Shown here: in pieces, positions 7,263 to 16,490 of the stretch
How the letters are laid out: every line of letters starts with the position of its first letter
Position numbering within the stretch: position 1 is the first letter of the stretch
From: Aurantibacter_A sp965215845
GTDB taxonomy: Bacteria > Bacteroidota > Bacteroidia > Flavobacteriales > Flavobacteriaceae
NCBI GenBank assembly: GCA_965215845.1
Contig: CBDCEL010000004.1
Span: forward strand, 124,001 to 188,000
Direction: 5' to 3'
DNA: 64,000 nucleotides
Made by a program: the position numbers and the translations under genes
The notes under the pieces: generated by a model
The model's database searches: none
Told to the model about the DNA's origin: nothing
The model's input: only the letters and a program-made list of their open reading frames with translations

Positions 7263-10200
7263 TTAATTAAAAATATAACGGACTCCCAACTGGGCCCGCC
7301 ATCTCGACCTGGCATCTGAGACCGCCGTGAATGTATTAACACGATCTGGGTCAAAAGTATAGGTCGGATTGTTCGCATCGTCTACCGTTACGCCCAATAG
7401 TTGGTTGAAGCCCGGTGCCTGGACAACGCCCCAATTTGAGTTGATCAAATTGCCGATGTTCAATACATCAAGACTAAGTTGTAATTTATTATCCTCTGAA
7501 ACCTTAATATCTTGAAGCACTTTTACATCCCAACTTCCCCTCCATGGCGCCAATGCCCCATATCTTTCGGCATAGCTACCTCGGTTGTCGCTTAGATAAT
7601 CATCTTGTTGTATAAAAGCCTCAAAAGCTTCTGCCTGGCCAGGCCCACTGAAGGTCATCTGCCCCAATTCACTGGAAGTCGGAATATAGAGTAGATCATT
7701 GATACTCGAGCCATCGTTATTGATGTCCCCTCCATAAATGTAGTTAAACCTATTGCCTTTGGCATATTCGAAAAATGTGGAGATGGTCGTACCAAAAGAA
7801 AAAGCCTTTGAAAACACCCCTATGAAACGATGGGCATCACCATATTTGGAAAATGCCAGAATATCATTGTTCGAATTGCCTGAAATCGCATTGCCGGCAA
7901 AGGCATCACCCGTAATTTCGGCTTCGATCGAATTGACTTCTTTTGAATTCAAATAGCTATACGCCAACATACCATAGAGTCCATTGTCCCAATTCTTTTG
8001 TGCCTTCAACGAGGCGTTAAAAATTCTTCCCTCATCAGAATTCGTAAAGACATAGGCGTTGGTGGGGCCTCCAAAAATCTGTGATTTATCGGTATCTTCA
8101 TAAACCGGTCTGTTGTCGACCCCGTTCAAGGTACCCGAAGGAGTATCAAGACCCCAGTTTTGAACGTGGGCAGCATTCAAATCTTTTGTATACGAAAGAT
8201 CGGCAGTAAGTATCAGCCCGTTTTCAAGTTTTTTGTCCAAACCGAGATTGGTGCGCCAAACTTGGGGAAATTGAAAATCTGGGTCGACCAACTGATAGAA
8301 GAAAAAATCAACCCCTTGCACTTGGTTGCCCAACCACACGAAAGGAAACCGGCCCGTAAACAGACCGGAACCCCCACGTACTTGAAACGAATTATCTCCC
8401 TTAACATCCCAATTGAAACCCAACCTTGGGGAAATCAAGAAATCGTTGTCGGGCATTCCCTCGGAATCCAAAAAGATGGGCTGATTCGTCTCTGGGTCAA
8501 AATATTGAATGGAAGGAATGTACGTTCCGGCAGCTCCACCCTTTCGAGCAATGTTTTCGGCCACCTTTTCGGCCGTGTCAAAAAACAGTGGTTTATCGAT
8601 ACGCAGCCCGTAGGTCAATTTGAAATTCTCGGTAGCATTCCACTCATCTTGAAGGTAGAAGGCCAATTGACCAACATTGGTCTCGGCCAACGACCAACCG
8701 CCGGGGTTTCCTGTACCATTCGCTTCCAAAGAGTTGGCAGAATTTATGGCTCCGTTAAAAGCGGCCTGCAAATCCCCAGAGCTCGCAAAGGTCGGGAAAT
8801 CGGTAATTGTCGTGGTAGGGAAAAAAACTCCCTGGGCTCCAAATGCACCAAGATTGAACGAATTGTCAAACTGAAATTTTTCAAAGGAAAAACCAATCGT
8901 ATAGGTATGGTCGCCTTTGAAGAAATTAAGATTATTGGTTATCTGGAAGACCTTTTGGTCCAATCGGTTGTTTATCGAAAAGGGTTCATGCCCGGCAATA
9001 ATGTAATTCGAGCTGCCTGTGGCATCTAAAATGGTGATTGTTGGTGCCGGGGTCGACAAAGGGTTTCTGAAATCGTCGAAATGGGTATACCCAATCTGCA
9101 ATTTGTTCGTGGATTCGTCTGAAATGGTAGAGTTCAGTTCTACCTGAACAGACTGTATGTTGTTGTTGATTTCATAACCTGTGTTCTCAAACTGCAACGT
9201 GGCCGCATTTGGTCCTCTAAAACCTAAAGCCGTCGGGTGGGCGGGCTTTTCTTTGGAGGCACTCAAAAAGTTGTAGATAAGGGCCAACCGGTTATTGTCG
9301 TTTATGTTCCAATCCAACTTGACGATACCTTTTGTTGATTCTTGATCAAAATTAAAGCCCTGGTATTGCCCTGGATTATAAAAAAGGTCATTTCCCTGTG
9401 CATCCTGACCAATTACAACTTGCCTCAATAAATTGTCGACCAGTTGAAAGTCAGTGGCGGAAACCCTTGATTCGTTAATGGCCCCGGTTCCCGTACTTGG
9501 CATGAAACCGGCTGAACCCAACTCTGTAAGGTCGTCCCTTTCAAAATTGGCGAAAAAGAAAAGTTTATTCTTGATGATGGGGCCGCCGATGCTGAATCCG
9601 TATTGCAATTGCTCCAATCCGGTCTTGAACACATCGTCACCATTGATTTTACCTCCGGTCAGGTCATCGTTCCTGAAAAACCCATAGACCGTTCCAGCGA
9701 ATTTATTCGTACCACTTTTGGTCACGGCGTTCACTGAGGCACCTGTGAATCCTGATTGGGTAACATCGTAGGGTGCAGTTGAAACTTGAATCTGGTCAAT
9801 GGCATCCAAAGATATCGGTGTTGACTCGGTCTGTCCGCCAGGTTGGGCCGCATCCAATCCGAAGGGGTTGTTGAAAATAGCGCCGTCCAAGGAAAAGTTG
9901 TTGTATTGGTCATTTCGGCCACCAAAGGAACCGTTGCTCGCGGTGGGCTCAAGTCTGGTAAAATCATTGGTCGACCTTGAAATGGTAGGCAGCCGTGTTA
10001 ACTCCCGTCTTCCTACCGAGGTCTCAGCCCCGGTTCTATCGCTTCCGAAGGTACCGGCCTGGTCTGAGACGACAATTACTTCATCCAAGGCTTGGCTTTC
10101 CAACGTCAATTTTGCGTCCATGTTGAAGGTCTTTCCCAGGGTAAGAAAAACATTGTTGTCTGTCTGGCTCTTGAATCCGATGTAAGAAATCGTTACTTCA

Positions 10201-10424
10201 TACGGCCCACCGACCCTAAGGTTGAGCAGGTTGAATCTTCCATCTTCGTTGGAAATAGCTCCGTATGTGGTTCCTGTAGGCGTATGTACCGCGACTACAT
10301 TCGCCCCCAACAAAGGGGCGTCTTGATCATCGACCACGGTTCCACGGATATTCGAGGTCGTTACCTGGCCGAAAGCCGAAAGGCTTATTAGGGCCAATAC
10401 TGTAAAAAGAATGTGTTTTTTCAT
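7263..10424 (-). CDS. Oar-like TonB-dependent receptor with carboxypeptidase-regulatory domain
   Basis: A 1053-residue outer-membrane protein. Signal peptide 1-19 (SAFGQ), then a CarboxypepD_reg-like beta-sandwich (about 22-112) and a TonB-box-like LDEVIVVS segment. A plug domain follows, with NNFSLDGAIFNNPFGLD and the DQIQVSTAPYDVTQSGFTGASVNAVTKSGTN-type motif cluster, then a long beta-barrel ending in an aromatic (RYIFN). The plug type is that of Oar/OmpA-related receptors, which move large or unknown substrates and proteins in myxobacteria and Bacteroidota. There is no SusD partner beside it. It is monocistronic, with terminators on both sides. Confidence 0.92.
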   Translation of the reverse strand: MKKHILFTVLALISLSAFGQVTTSNIRGTVVDDQDAPLLGANVVAVHTPTGTTYGAISNEDGRFNLLNLRVGGPYEVTISYIGFKSQTDNNVFLTLGKTFNMDAKLTLESQALDEVIVVSDQAGTFGSDRTGAETSVGRRELTRLPTISRSTNDFTRLEPTASNGSFGGRNDQYNNFSLDGAIFNNPFGLDAAQPGGQTESTPISLDAIDQIQVSTAPYDVTQSGFTGASVNAVTKSGTNKFAGTVYGFFRNDDLTGGKINGDDVFKTGLEQLQYGFSIGGPIIKNKLFFFANFERDDLTELGSAGFMPSTGTGAINESRVSATDFQLVDNLLRQVVIGQDAQGNDLFYNPGQYQGFNFDQESTKGIVKLDWNINDNNRLALIYNFLSASKEKPAHPTALGFRGPNAATLQFENTGYEINNNIQSVQVELNSTISDESTNKLQIGYTHFDDFRNPLSTPAPTITILDATGSSNYIIAGHEPFSINNRLDQKVFQITNNLNFFKGDHTYTIGFSFEKFQFDNSFNLGAFGAQGVFFPTTTITDFPTFASSGDLQAAFNGAINSANSLEANGTGNPGGWSLAETNVGQLAFYLQDEWNATENFKLTYGLRIDKPLFFDTAEKVAENIARKGGAAGTYIPSIQYFDPETNQPIFLDSEGMPDNDFLISPRLGFNWDVKGDNSFQVRGGSGLFTGRFPFVWLGNQVQGVDFFFYQLVDPDFQFPQVWRTNLGLDKKLENGLILTADLSYTKDLNAAHVQNWGLDTPSGTLNGVDNRPVYEDTDKSQIFGGPTNAYVFTNSDEGRIFNASLKAQKNWDNGLYGMLAYSYLNSKEVNSIEAEITGDAFAGNAISGNSNNDILAFSKYGDAHRFIGVFSKAFSFGTTISTFFEYAKGNRFNYIYGGDINNDGSSINDLLYIPTSSELGQMTFSGPGQAEAFEAFIQQDDYLSDNRGSYAERYGALAPWRGSWDVKVLQDIKVSEDNKLQLSLDVLNIGNLINSNWGVVQAPGFNQLLGVTVDDANNPTYTFDPDRVNTFTAVSDARSRWRAQLGVRYIFN

Positions 10425-10471
10425 TTGGAGTTCTTTGAGTTAGTGAAAAGGAGTGCCTATAAATGTAAGAC

Positions 10472-10501
10472 AAAAAAAAAGAGCTATGCGTGCATAGCTC
10501 T
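10472..10501 (-). terminator. Terminator of the rpsF-rpsR-rplI operon
   Basis: A perfect 10-bp palindrome AGAGCTATGC/GCATAGCTCT (10480-10489 with 10492-10501) with a 2-base loop, followed on the minus strand by nine T. It lies 25 bases past the rplI stop and before the Oar-like gene. Confidence 0.92.
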
Positions 10502-10526
10502 CTTAAAGTTATCAACAGTTACCTCC

Positions 10527-10982
10527 TTATTTTTTGGCTTCGGCCACTACTTCAAAAGGAAAATCGACGGTCACATCTCGATGAAGTCTTATCTGTGCAT
10601 TATAAGGGCCGGTTCTTTTCACTGTACCTCCTTGGATCTTGATGAATTTCTTGTCGATGGCGTGGCCTTTCTTCTCAAGTGCAGCTGCAAGATCGATGGT
10701 GGTTACCGAACCGAATAGCTTGTCGCCAGCACCTGTCTTTGCTGGAATTTTCAACTCGAGTTCTCCCAACGCGGTTGCGGTCTTGTTTGCCGTATCGATT
10801 ACTTCTTTCTCTTTATGGGCACGTTGTTTCAAGTTTTCGGCAAGTACCTTTTTTGCGGATGGAGTGGCCAAATGGGCCAGCCCCCTTGGAATAAGATAGT
10901 TTCTACCATATCCGTTCTTTACCGTGACAAGGTCGTCTTTGAAGCCCAAGTGCTCTACGTCTTGTTTTAATATAAGTTCCAT
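10527..10982 (-). CDS. rplI: 50S ribosomal protein L9
   Basis: A 151-residue L9. The N-terminal signature MELILKQDVEHLGFKDDLVTVKNGYGRNYLIPRG-type segment binds 23S rRNA; a long connecting helix (about 41-75) and a C-terminal globular domain follow. Length is typical. It is the last gene of rpsF-rpsR-rplI, 13 bases after rpsR, and is followed by a strong terminator. Confidence 0.97.
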   Translation of the reverse strand: MELILKQDVEHLGFKDDLVTVKNGYGRNYLIPRGLAHLATPSAKKVLAENLKQRAHKEKEVIDTANKTATALGELELKIPAKTGAGDKLFGSVTTIDLAAALEKKGHAIDKKFIKIQGGTVKRTGPYNAQIRLHRDVTVDFPFEVVAEAKK

Positions 10983-10995
10983 AGTCTCGCTTCTT

Positions 10996-11292
10996 TTATT
11001 TTAACAAATCGCCTACATAGGGCATTAGTGCGAGGTGCCGTGCACGTTTCACCGCTTGGGCCACTTTTCGCTGGTACTTCAATGAGGTTCCCGTAAGTCT
11101 TCTGGGCAAGAGTTTTCCTTGCTCATTGACCAATTTCATCAAGAAATCAGGGTCTTTATAGTCGATATACTTGATACCGGACTTTTTGAACCTACAATAT
11201 TTCTTTTTGGTATTGGTCTCGATGTTCAATGGGGTCAGATATCTGATTTCCCCATCCTTCTTACTTTTTGCCTGTTGTTCTATAGATGCCAT
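10996..11292 (-). CDS. rpsR: 30S ribosomal protein S18
   Basis: A 98-residue S18, which pairs with S6 on the platform of the 30S subunit. The conserved segment (YRFKKSGIKYIDYKDPDFL, then GKLLPRRLTGTSLKYQRKVAQAVKRARHLALMPY) covers residues 32-95. The N-terminal extension of about 20 residues is usual in Bacteroidota. It lies 5 bases after rpsF. No ssb or priB gene is inserted between rpsF and rpsR. Confidence 0.97.
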   Translation of the reverse strand: MASIEQQAKSKKDGEIRYLTPLNIETNTKKKYCRFKKSGIKYIDYKDPDFLMKLVNEQGKLLPRRLTGTSLKYQRKVAQAVKRARHLALMPYVGDLLK

Positions 11293-11297
11293 ATCAC

Positions 11298-11636
11298 TTA
11301 TGCTTTAGCTTTTAACCTTGTTCTTCTTTTCTCTGCCCACTCAATGGCGTGCTTGTCCAATTTAACCGTCAAAAAACGCATGACGCGCTCATCACGGCGA
11401 AATTCTTGCTCGTAGGGCATAATCGCTTCGCCCGGAGCGGCAAACTCGAACAAGTGATAAAAACCACTTTTCTTGTGTTGGATCGCATAGGCCAGTTTCT
11501 TTAGGCCCCAATTCTCTTTGGAGACCATTTTGCCTCCATTTTTCTTTAAGAAATCTTCAAATTTCTTCACTGTTTCCGCTATCTGGGTATCAGAAAGCAC
11601 GGGATTCAAAATGAAAACAGTTTCGTAGTGATTCAT
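11298..11636 (-). CDS. rpsF: 30S ribosomal protein S6
   Basis: A 112-residue S6 (ferredoxin-like fold), the S18 partner. It begins MNHYETVFILNPVLSD and contains the GGKMVSKENWGLKKLAYAIQHKKSGFYHL core and LRRDERVMRF-type strand. It is the first gene of the S6-S18-L9 operon. A TATTTTTG box lies 20 bases upstream. Confidence 0.97.
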   Translation of the reverse strand: MNHYETVFILNPVLSDTQIAETVKKFEDFLKKNGGKMVSKENWGLKKLAYAIQHKKSGFYHLFEFAAPGEAIMPYEQEFRRDERVMRFLTVKLDKHAIEWAEKRRTRLKAKA

Positions 11637-11656
11637 ATAAATTATTTTTAGGAGCG

Positions 11657-11664
11657 CAAAAATA
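11657..11664 (-). promoter_or_regulatory. Putative -7 box TATTTTTG of the rpsF operon
   Basis: An exact TAnnTTTG match on the minus strand, 20 bases before the rpsF ATG. No clear -33 TTTG is present, as is common for this promoter class. Confidence 0.5.
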
Positions 11665-11867
11665 TGATTTTTTTGAGACTAAGTCACACGAAAACCGATT
11701 TTTCTTCGTTATAGTAGGGAATCATAAAAATCGCACTTAACCTAAATCTTAACCTATGGTCATAACAAACTACACAGAAAACCCTGCAATGTTTACAACT
11801 TTTGTTGCATTTAAACGGCATTAATGTGTAATTTGTCGATGATTTAACCCCACAAATCAAACCTTTT

Positions 11868-12560
11868 ATGAAACTAAGAAGTATCATTGTCGACGATTCG
11901 TCCATGCAACGAATGGCAGTCGCCAAATTGGTTAACAACCATCCCAATCTTGCTATGGTGGCCGAGTACAGTAATGCAATCGAGGCCAAAAACGGAATCA
12001 AGAACAGCCAGATCGATGTAATCTTCCTTGATGTTGAAATGCCTATTATCAACGGATTCGACCTACTCGAGTCTTTGGAGAATCCTCCACAGGTCATTTT
12101 GATCACGGGAAAACCTGATTATGCGCTAAAAGCATTCGATTACGATGTAACCGATTATCTGCACAAACCGATTACAATGGCACGTTTTGACGCCTCTGTT
12201 AAAAGAGCCGTTGCCAAATACGAGCAGATGCACAGGGTAAACGAGGACGAGGAGCATATCTTCGTGAAAAGTAATCTAAAGAAAAGAAAAGTCATCCTTA
12301 ACGATATCAAGTGGATAGAAGCTCTTGGCGACTACATCAAATTGGTCACCGATGAAGCGAATATCGTTATCCTTTCAACAATGAAATCTTTTGAAAAGCA
12401 ATTGCCAGAAGACAAATTCTTAAGGATTCACAAATCGTATATCGTAAACCTGGAGAAAATCGAAAAATTCAACAGCAAGAATGTTGAAGTCAGTGGGCGA
12501 TCTATCCCTCTGAGCAGAAACAAAAAGACAGAGTTGGCCGAAGCTTTGAGCAACGTCTAA
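11868..12560 (+). CDS. LytTR-family response regulator
   Basis: A 230-residue two-component regulator. The CheY-like receiver (1-115) has Asp9/Asp10, phosphoacceptor Asp55 in FLDVEMP, Thr80 and Lys100 in LHKPI. The C-terminal LytTR DNA-binding domain (about 128-228) has the typical IEALGDYIKLVTDE and FLRIHKSYIVNLEKI motifs. No histidine kinase is encoded nearby, so its partner is elsewhere. It is monocistronic: a 231-base gap precedes it and a strong terminator follows. The target genes cannot be told from this window. Confidence 0.94.
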   Translation: MKLRSIIVDDSSMQRMAVAKLVNNHPNLAMVAEYSNAIEAKNGIKNSQIDVIFLDVEMPIINGFDLLESLENPPQVILITGKPDYALKAFDYDVTDYLHKPITMARFDASVKRAVAKYEQMHRVNEDEEHIFVKSNLKKRKVILNDIKWIEALGDYIKLVTDEANIVILSTMKSFEKQLPEDKFLRIHKSYIVNLEKIEKFNSKNVEVSGRSIPLSRNKKTELAEALSNV

Positions 12561-12580
12561 ATCTTTGTTTTTTATCTTAC

Positions 12581-12620
12581 AGAAAGCCGCCGGTATTTAC
12601 TACCGGCGGCTTTCTTTTAT
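12581..12620 (+). terminator. Terminator between the response regulator and priA (possibly bidirectional)
   Basis: A perfect 15-bp stem AGAAAGCCGCCGGTA/TACCGGCGGCTTTCT (12581-12595 with 12601-12615) with a 5-base loop and a CTTTTAT tail on the plus strand. It sits directly against the priA stop codon (12617-12619) and could also end priA transcripts, although the minus-strand tail is less T-rich. Confidence 0.9.
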
Positions 12621-15073
12621 AGATGATCCACATTGTAAATCACTCGTACCGACCTAAAATTTGAAATCGCATTAAATGATTTCTCGATTCGCTTGATACT
12701 TTTTTTGGTCTTGCCCAAGGGTTGCCTGTTCGGAATCTTGACCAATACGTGTTTCAGATACTGATTACGGATTCTTGCCACCGGAGGAAATTCGGGTCCC
12801 AAAACATTCGACGTGAACAAATTTCGAAGCGATTTCGCAAACCAGTCGGATGCTTCGTTCAAGCGATTGTACTCTTTATGTTTGAAGGTAATCTGAATGA
12901 TTTTATTGGTCGGCGGATATTTATATTGTTCGCGTTCATACAATTGCTCTTTGAACATGGCTTCATAATTGCCATCGGTCACTTGTCGCAATATTTGATG
13001 GTAGGGATTATACGTCTGAATAATGACCTTTCCCCTTTTTTGGGTACGCCCCGCCCTACCGGCCACTTGGGTCAATAGTTGAAAACTGCGTTCGTGTGCC
13101 CGATAGTCGGGAAAGTTTAACAATGAATCGGCATTCATAATCCCGACCAAATTGACATTCCGAAAATCCAATCCCTTGGTCACCATTTGGGTACCAACCA
13201 ATATATCGACTTCCTGCTGCTCAAAAGATGTAATGATCTTTTCATAAGCATGCTTTCCACGAGTGGTATCCAGGTCCATTCGAGCGACCTTCACCTCATG
13301 AAAGAGCGCTTTTAATTCTTGCTCTACCTGTTCGGTTCCGAATCCTTTTGTATCCAAGGTAGGACTGCCACAAGCCTGACAACTCTCTTGTATGGCCATA
13401 TTATGACCACAATAATGGCATCTTAACTGTTTTCTAAATTGATGGTAGGTAAGGCTCACATCACAGTTGGGGCATTGAGGTGAATGCCCACAGGTGGTAC
13501 ATTCAACAATGGGCGCGTATCCCCTTCTATTCTGAAAAAGGATTACCTGCTCTCCTAGCTCCAGTGTTTCTGTAATCTCCTCCAACAATCTTTCAGAAAA
13601 ATGGCCTTTCATTCTTCTTTTTCGATGCTGCTCCTTTAAATCGACCAATTCCATTTCGGGCATCAATACATTTCCATAGCGTCTTTCTATTTGTGCAAGA
13701 CCGTATTTACCGGTTCGCGCATTTTGAAAACTTTCAATGCTGGGCGTCGCTGAACCAAGGAGTATTCTTGCCCCATGAAGATTTGCCAAAACTACGGCCG
13801 CATCACGGGCGTGGTATCTTGGTGCCGGATCGAATTGTTTGAACGAACTTTCATGTTCTTCATCTACCACGATCAAACCCAAATTTGAGAAAGGCAGGAA
13901 TAATGATGACCGAGCACCAATAACAATTTGGGCTTTGGATTTATTCCCCAAGACATTATTATAAACCTCGACCCTTTCTTGCAGGTTGTATTTGGAATGA
14001 AAGACGGATATGTGATTGCCAAAATAGTCTTGAAGACGACTAATCAATTGGGTGGTCAGTGCAATTTCGGGCAAAAGGTACAATATCTGTTTGCCCTCCT
14101 TTAGATACCGTTCAATTAGTTTGATGTAGATTTCGGTCTTGCCAGAGGAAGTTACACCCTTCAACAACGTGACCTTTTCATTTTTGAATTCTTGGATAAT
14201 AGCCTTTAAAGCCAATTTTTGATATTCATTTAGCTCTATTTGGGAGGCATCGGTAATTTTATCCCTATTGCCGACGCGATCTGTTTGAATAAAATATTCC
14301 TCTAAAATTTCCTTATCGACCAAAGCTTTGATTATCGCCCTTGAGCTACCGCTAGATTTTTCAAGATCCGAAACTTTAATCGGTTTCTTGGCGGTCGCCT
14401 GTAATTGAAAAAGAGAGAGCACGACTTGACTCTGCTTCGGTGCACGCTTTAAGGATTCGAGCAAGCTTTCGAGTTGACTTTCCGATTGGTAAGCACTTCC
14501 CAATTTCATATAGCGCACCAATTTGGGGCGGTATCGCTCGTAGATTTCCTCCTTCAGCAAAATGACTCCTTTTCGCATCAGTCGGTTTAGAACGGGTAGC
14601 ACATGCTTCCTTTCGATAATGTCGGCCACTTCGCGAACCCGCAGCATCGATTGATGTTGAAGAGCCTCAAAAACCAAAAATTCATCGTCTTTAAGGTCAT
14701 TTTCATTCACCTCTCCCCTTTTGTTCAGAAGAATGAGGGTCTCACTTTCCAACAAAAATGCACTGGGCACGGCACTTCTGAAAACTTCACCCAAGGTGCA
14801 CATATAATAATCGGCGATCCACTGCCAGTGTTTTAGTTGTATCTCGTTGACCAATGGCCGGTGGTCTAAAATCTGATGAATGGATTTTGCCTGATAAACC
14901 GCTGGGGGGATATCGTGCAACGAATGCACCAGTCCGGTATAAATCTTGGACTTGCCAAAGGGCACGGCCACCCGCATTCCCGGCGAAAGTATTTCGACCT
15001 GCTCTTGAGTTATTTTATAGGTAAATTGTTGTTCGAGGGGAATGGGAAGAACAACATCGATAAAGTATTGCAT
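12617..15073 (-). CDS. priA: Primosomal protein N' (PriA, replication restart helicase)
   Basis: An 818-residue 3'-to-5' DNA helicase that reloads the replisome at stalled forks. It has the N-terminal 3'-DNA-binding domain (MQYFIDVVLPIPLEQQFTY), winged-helix region, Walker A GVTSSGKTEIY, Walker B VDEEH, motif GSATPS, and the eight-cysteine double zinc site (CTTCGHSPQCPNC ... CHYCG ... CQACG). Motifs V-VI (GTQMVTKGLDF, QVAGRAGR) follow. It is the last gene of nadC-yihY-DUF2147-priA, 12 bases after DUF2147. Confidence 0.97.
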   Translation of the reverse strand: MQYFIDVVLPIPLEQQFTYKITQEQVEILSPGMRVAVPFGKSKIYTGLVHSLHDIPPAVYQAKSIHQILDHRPLVNEIQLKHWQWIADYYMCTLGEVFRSAVPSAFLLESETLILLNKRGEVNENDLKDDEFLVFEALQHQSMLRVREVADIIERKHVLPVLNRLMRKGVILLKEEIYERYRPKLVRYMKLGSAYQSESQLESLLESLKRAPKQSQVVLSLFQLQATAKKPIKVSDLEKSSGSSRAIIKALVDKEILEEYFIQTDRVGNRDKITDASQIELNEYQKLALKAIIQEFKNEKVTLLKGVTSSGKTEIYIKLIERYLKEGKQILYLLPEIALTTQLISRLQDYFGNHISVFHSKYNLQERVEVYNNVLGNKSKAQIVIGARSSLFLPFSNLGLIVVDEEHESSFKQFDPAPRYHARDAAVVLANLHGARILLGSATPSIESFQNARTGKYGLAQIERRYGNVLMPEMELVDLKEQHRKRRMKGHFSERLLEEITETLELGEQVILFQNRRGYAPIVECTTCGHSPQCPNCDVSLTYHQFRKQLRCHYCGHNMAIQESCQACGSPTLDTKGFGTEQVEQELKALFHEVKVARMDLDTTRGKHAYEKIITSFEQQEVDILVGTQMVTKGLDFRNVNLVGIMNADSLLNFPDYRAHERSFQLLTQVAGRAGRTQKRGKVIIQTYNPYHQILRQVTDGNYEAMFKEQLYEREQYKYPPTNKIIQITFKHKEYNRLNEASDWFAKSLRNLFTSNVLGPEFPPVARIRNQYLKHVLVKIPNRQPLGKTKKSIKRIEKSFNAISNFRSVRVIYNVDHL

Positions 15074-15085
15074 AATACAAACTTG

Positions 15086-15526
15086 CTAACCCTCGACCCG
15101 CAACCAGGTCTGTGTACGGTAAAGAAAGGCCAAGTAACCCCTGACTTTCAACTCATCGGTGTTATCGGGGTTCAACCATATCTTACAGCGAAAGGTCATG
15201 GCCTGTTCAGGGTCAAAGAGGGTTTTCCCTTTCCATTCGCCATCTTCGTTTTCTTTAAGTCCATCTATGATTGTCATTCCCACAACAGGTTTGTCCTTTC
15301 TGTCCCCGTCGCATTTTTTACATAGGGCGTCTTCTTTGCCCGGCTCTACGATTTTCTCCACAAAACCGTACATCAATCCATCTTTTTCATAAATATTGAT
15401 AATGGCCTTAGGATTTCCGGTACGGTCGTCAATGGTTTTCCATTTGCCAAAAACGGTTTGTGAACTCATATAGTTCGTCGCTAAAAATATCAAGAAAAAA
15501 AAGGAAAACCTATTGGGGAACATCAT
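15086..15526 (-). CDS. Exported DUF2147 domain protein
   Basis: A 146-residue protein with a signal peptide (1-23). The mature part matches DUF2147, a small lipocalin-like barrel: VFGKWKTIDDRTGNPKAIINIYEKDG, then a conserved CxxC inside LCKKCDGDRKD, and the WLRV C-terminus. The family is exported; function is unknown. Its start lies 17 bases inside the 3' end of yihY, indicating translational coupling in the nadC-yihY-DUF2147-priA operon. Confidence 0.9.
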   Translation of the reverse strand: MMFPNRFSFFFLIFLATNYMSSQTVFGKWKTIDDRTGNPKAIINIYEKDGLMYGFVEKIVEPGKEDALCKKCDGDRKDKPVVGMTIIDGLKENEDGEWKGKTLFDPEQAMTFRCKIWLNPDNTDELKVRGYLAFLYRTQTWLRVEG

Positions 15527-16490
15527 TCTTTTTGTATTTATTCCGCAGTGAATTCAATGCTGCATTCAGCTCAAAGCCAAGGAGCAAGATATTCGAATTT
15601 AGCCAAATAAACACCATTAGAATCAATAATCCGCCCAAAGCGCCGTACAATTCGTTGTAGCGGGCAAACTTTTCAACATAAACGCCAAAAAGATAGGAAG
15701 TTAGGACGAAAAGCAAGGTCGTCATCAAGGCACCGGCGGAAAAGAATTTAGCCTGTTTACCCTCGGCAGTGCCAAAATAGTAGAGAATCGCCACGGTAAA
15801 ATAAGATAAAAGGATAAAGAAAAGAACCTTGGCCAGTTTTAACCCCCAAATATCTCCTTCATCGCGCACGTAACCTCCCGTTCTTGCAGCAAAATCACTA
15901 ATCTCAGTCAAAATATAAACCTGAAAATATCCGTAAACAATAAACCCGATAATTATTAAAATCGACAAAATCAACCCGACCATCAACGCATAAAGATATT
16001 GCCTAAAAAAGTTACGCGTCAGCTCTATGTGGTACGAAGTTTCGAACCCCCCAAAAATTGCATTTACCCCATTTGCCATAAGAAAAATCGAAAGTAAAAA
16101 TGCAGACGACAAAATACCACCGCTTTTTTGTTCTTTGATTTGTTGATAGATATCACTGAAATAGTCGGCCGTTCCAGAGGGCAGAAACGATTCCAGAAAT
16201 GGTAAAAATTGCGTATCGATATTTGAATTACCAAAACTGAAAAAAGATACCAGGTGGGGCACCAGAGTGACCAAAAAAATAAGTAGGGGAAACAATGCCA
16301 TAAAGAGACTAAAAGCTATCGAACTGGCCCTCGTACCCAAGGCACCATTGATAATACCGCCAATGTACATTTCTAACAAGTCATATATAGAAAGTCCCTC
16401 AAAGCCCGGAAGTTTAAGTTGTTTCAAAAGTTTTACCAGCCAATTGACAACCGGAATCTTCTCTAATCGTGCTTCGATTTCTTGCGACAT
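15510..16490 (-). CDS. YihY/BrkB family inner-membrane protein
   Basis: A 326-residue polytopic inner-membrane protein with about six transmembrane helices between residues 45 and 315. It carries the YihY family motifs GALGTRASSIAFSLFMALFPLLIF and, near the end, YNELYGALGGLLILMVFIWLNSNILLLG. The family was once mislabelled RNase BN; its function is still unsettled (envelope or virulence-associated in some species). The ATG directly abuts the nadC stop (TAGATG), and the 3' end overlaps DUF2147 by 17 bases. Confidence 0.92.
   Translation of the reverse strand: MSQEIEARLEKIPVVNWLVKLLKQLKLPGFEGLSIYDLLEMYIGGIINGALGTRASSIAFSLFMALFPLLIFLVTLVPHLVSFFSFGNSNIDTQFLPFLESFLPSGTADYFSDIYQQIKEQKSGGILSSAFLLSIFLMANGVNAIFGGFETSYHIELTRNFFRQYLYALMVGLILSILIIIGFIVYGYFQVYILTEISDFAARTGGYVRDEGDIWGLKLAKVLFFILLSYFTVAILYYFGTAEGKQAKFFSAGALMTTLLFVLTSYLFGVYVEKFARYNELYGALGGLLILMVFIWLNSNILLLGFELNAALNSLRNKYKKNDVPQ

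Noticed and set aside
8160..9029. A 289-codon open frame on the plus strand
   Set aside because: It is antisense to the middle of the Oar-like receptor, with no recognisable domain; a frame shadow of a long gene.
7263..10424. Classification of the large TonB receptor as SusC
   Set aside because: There is no SusD neighbour, and the plug motifs and barrel length are those of Oar-like receptors.
11684..12106. A 140-codon open frame on the minus strand between rpsF and the response regulator
   Set aside because: More than half lies antisense to the response regulator; no signal peptide or known motif.
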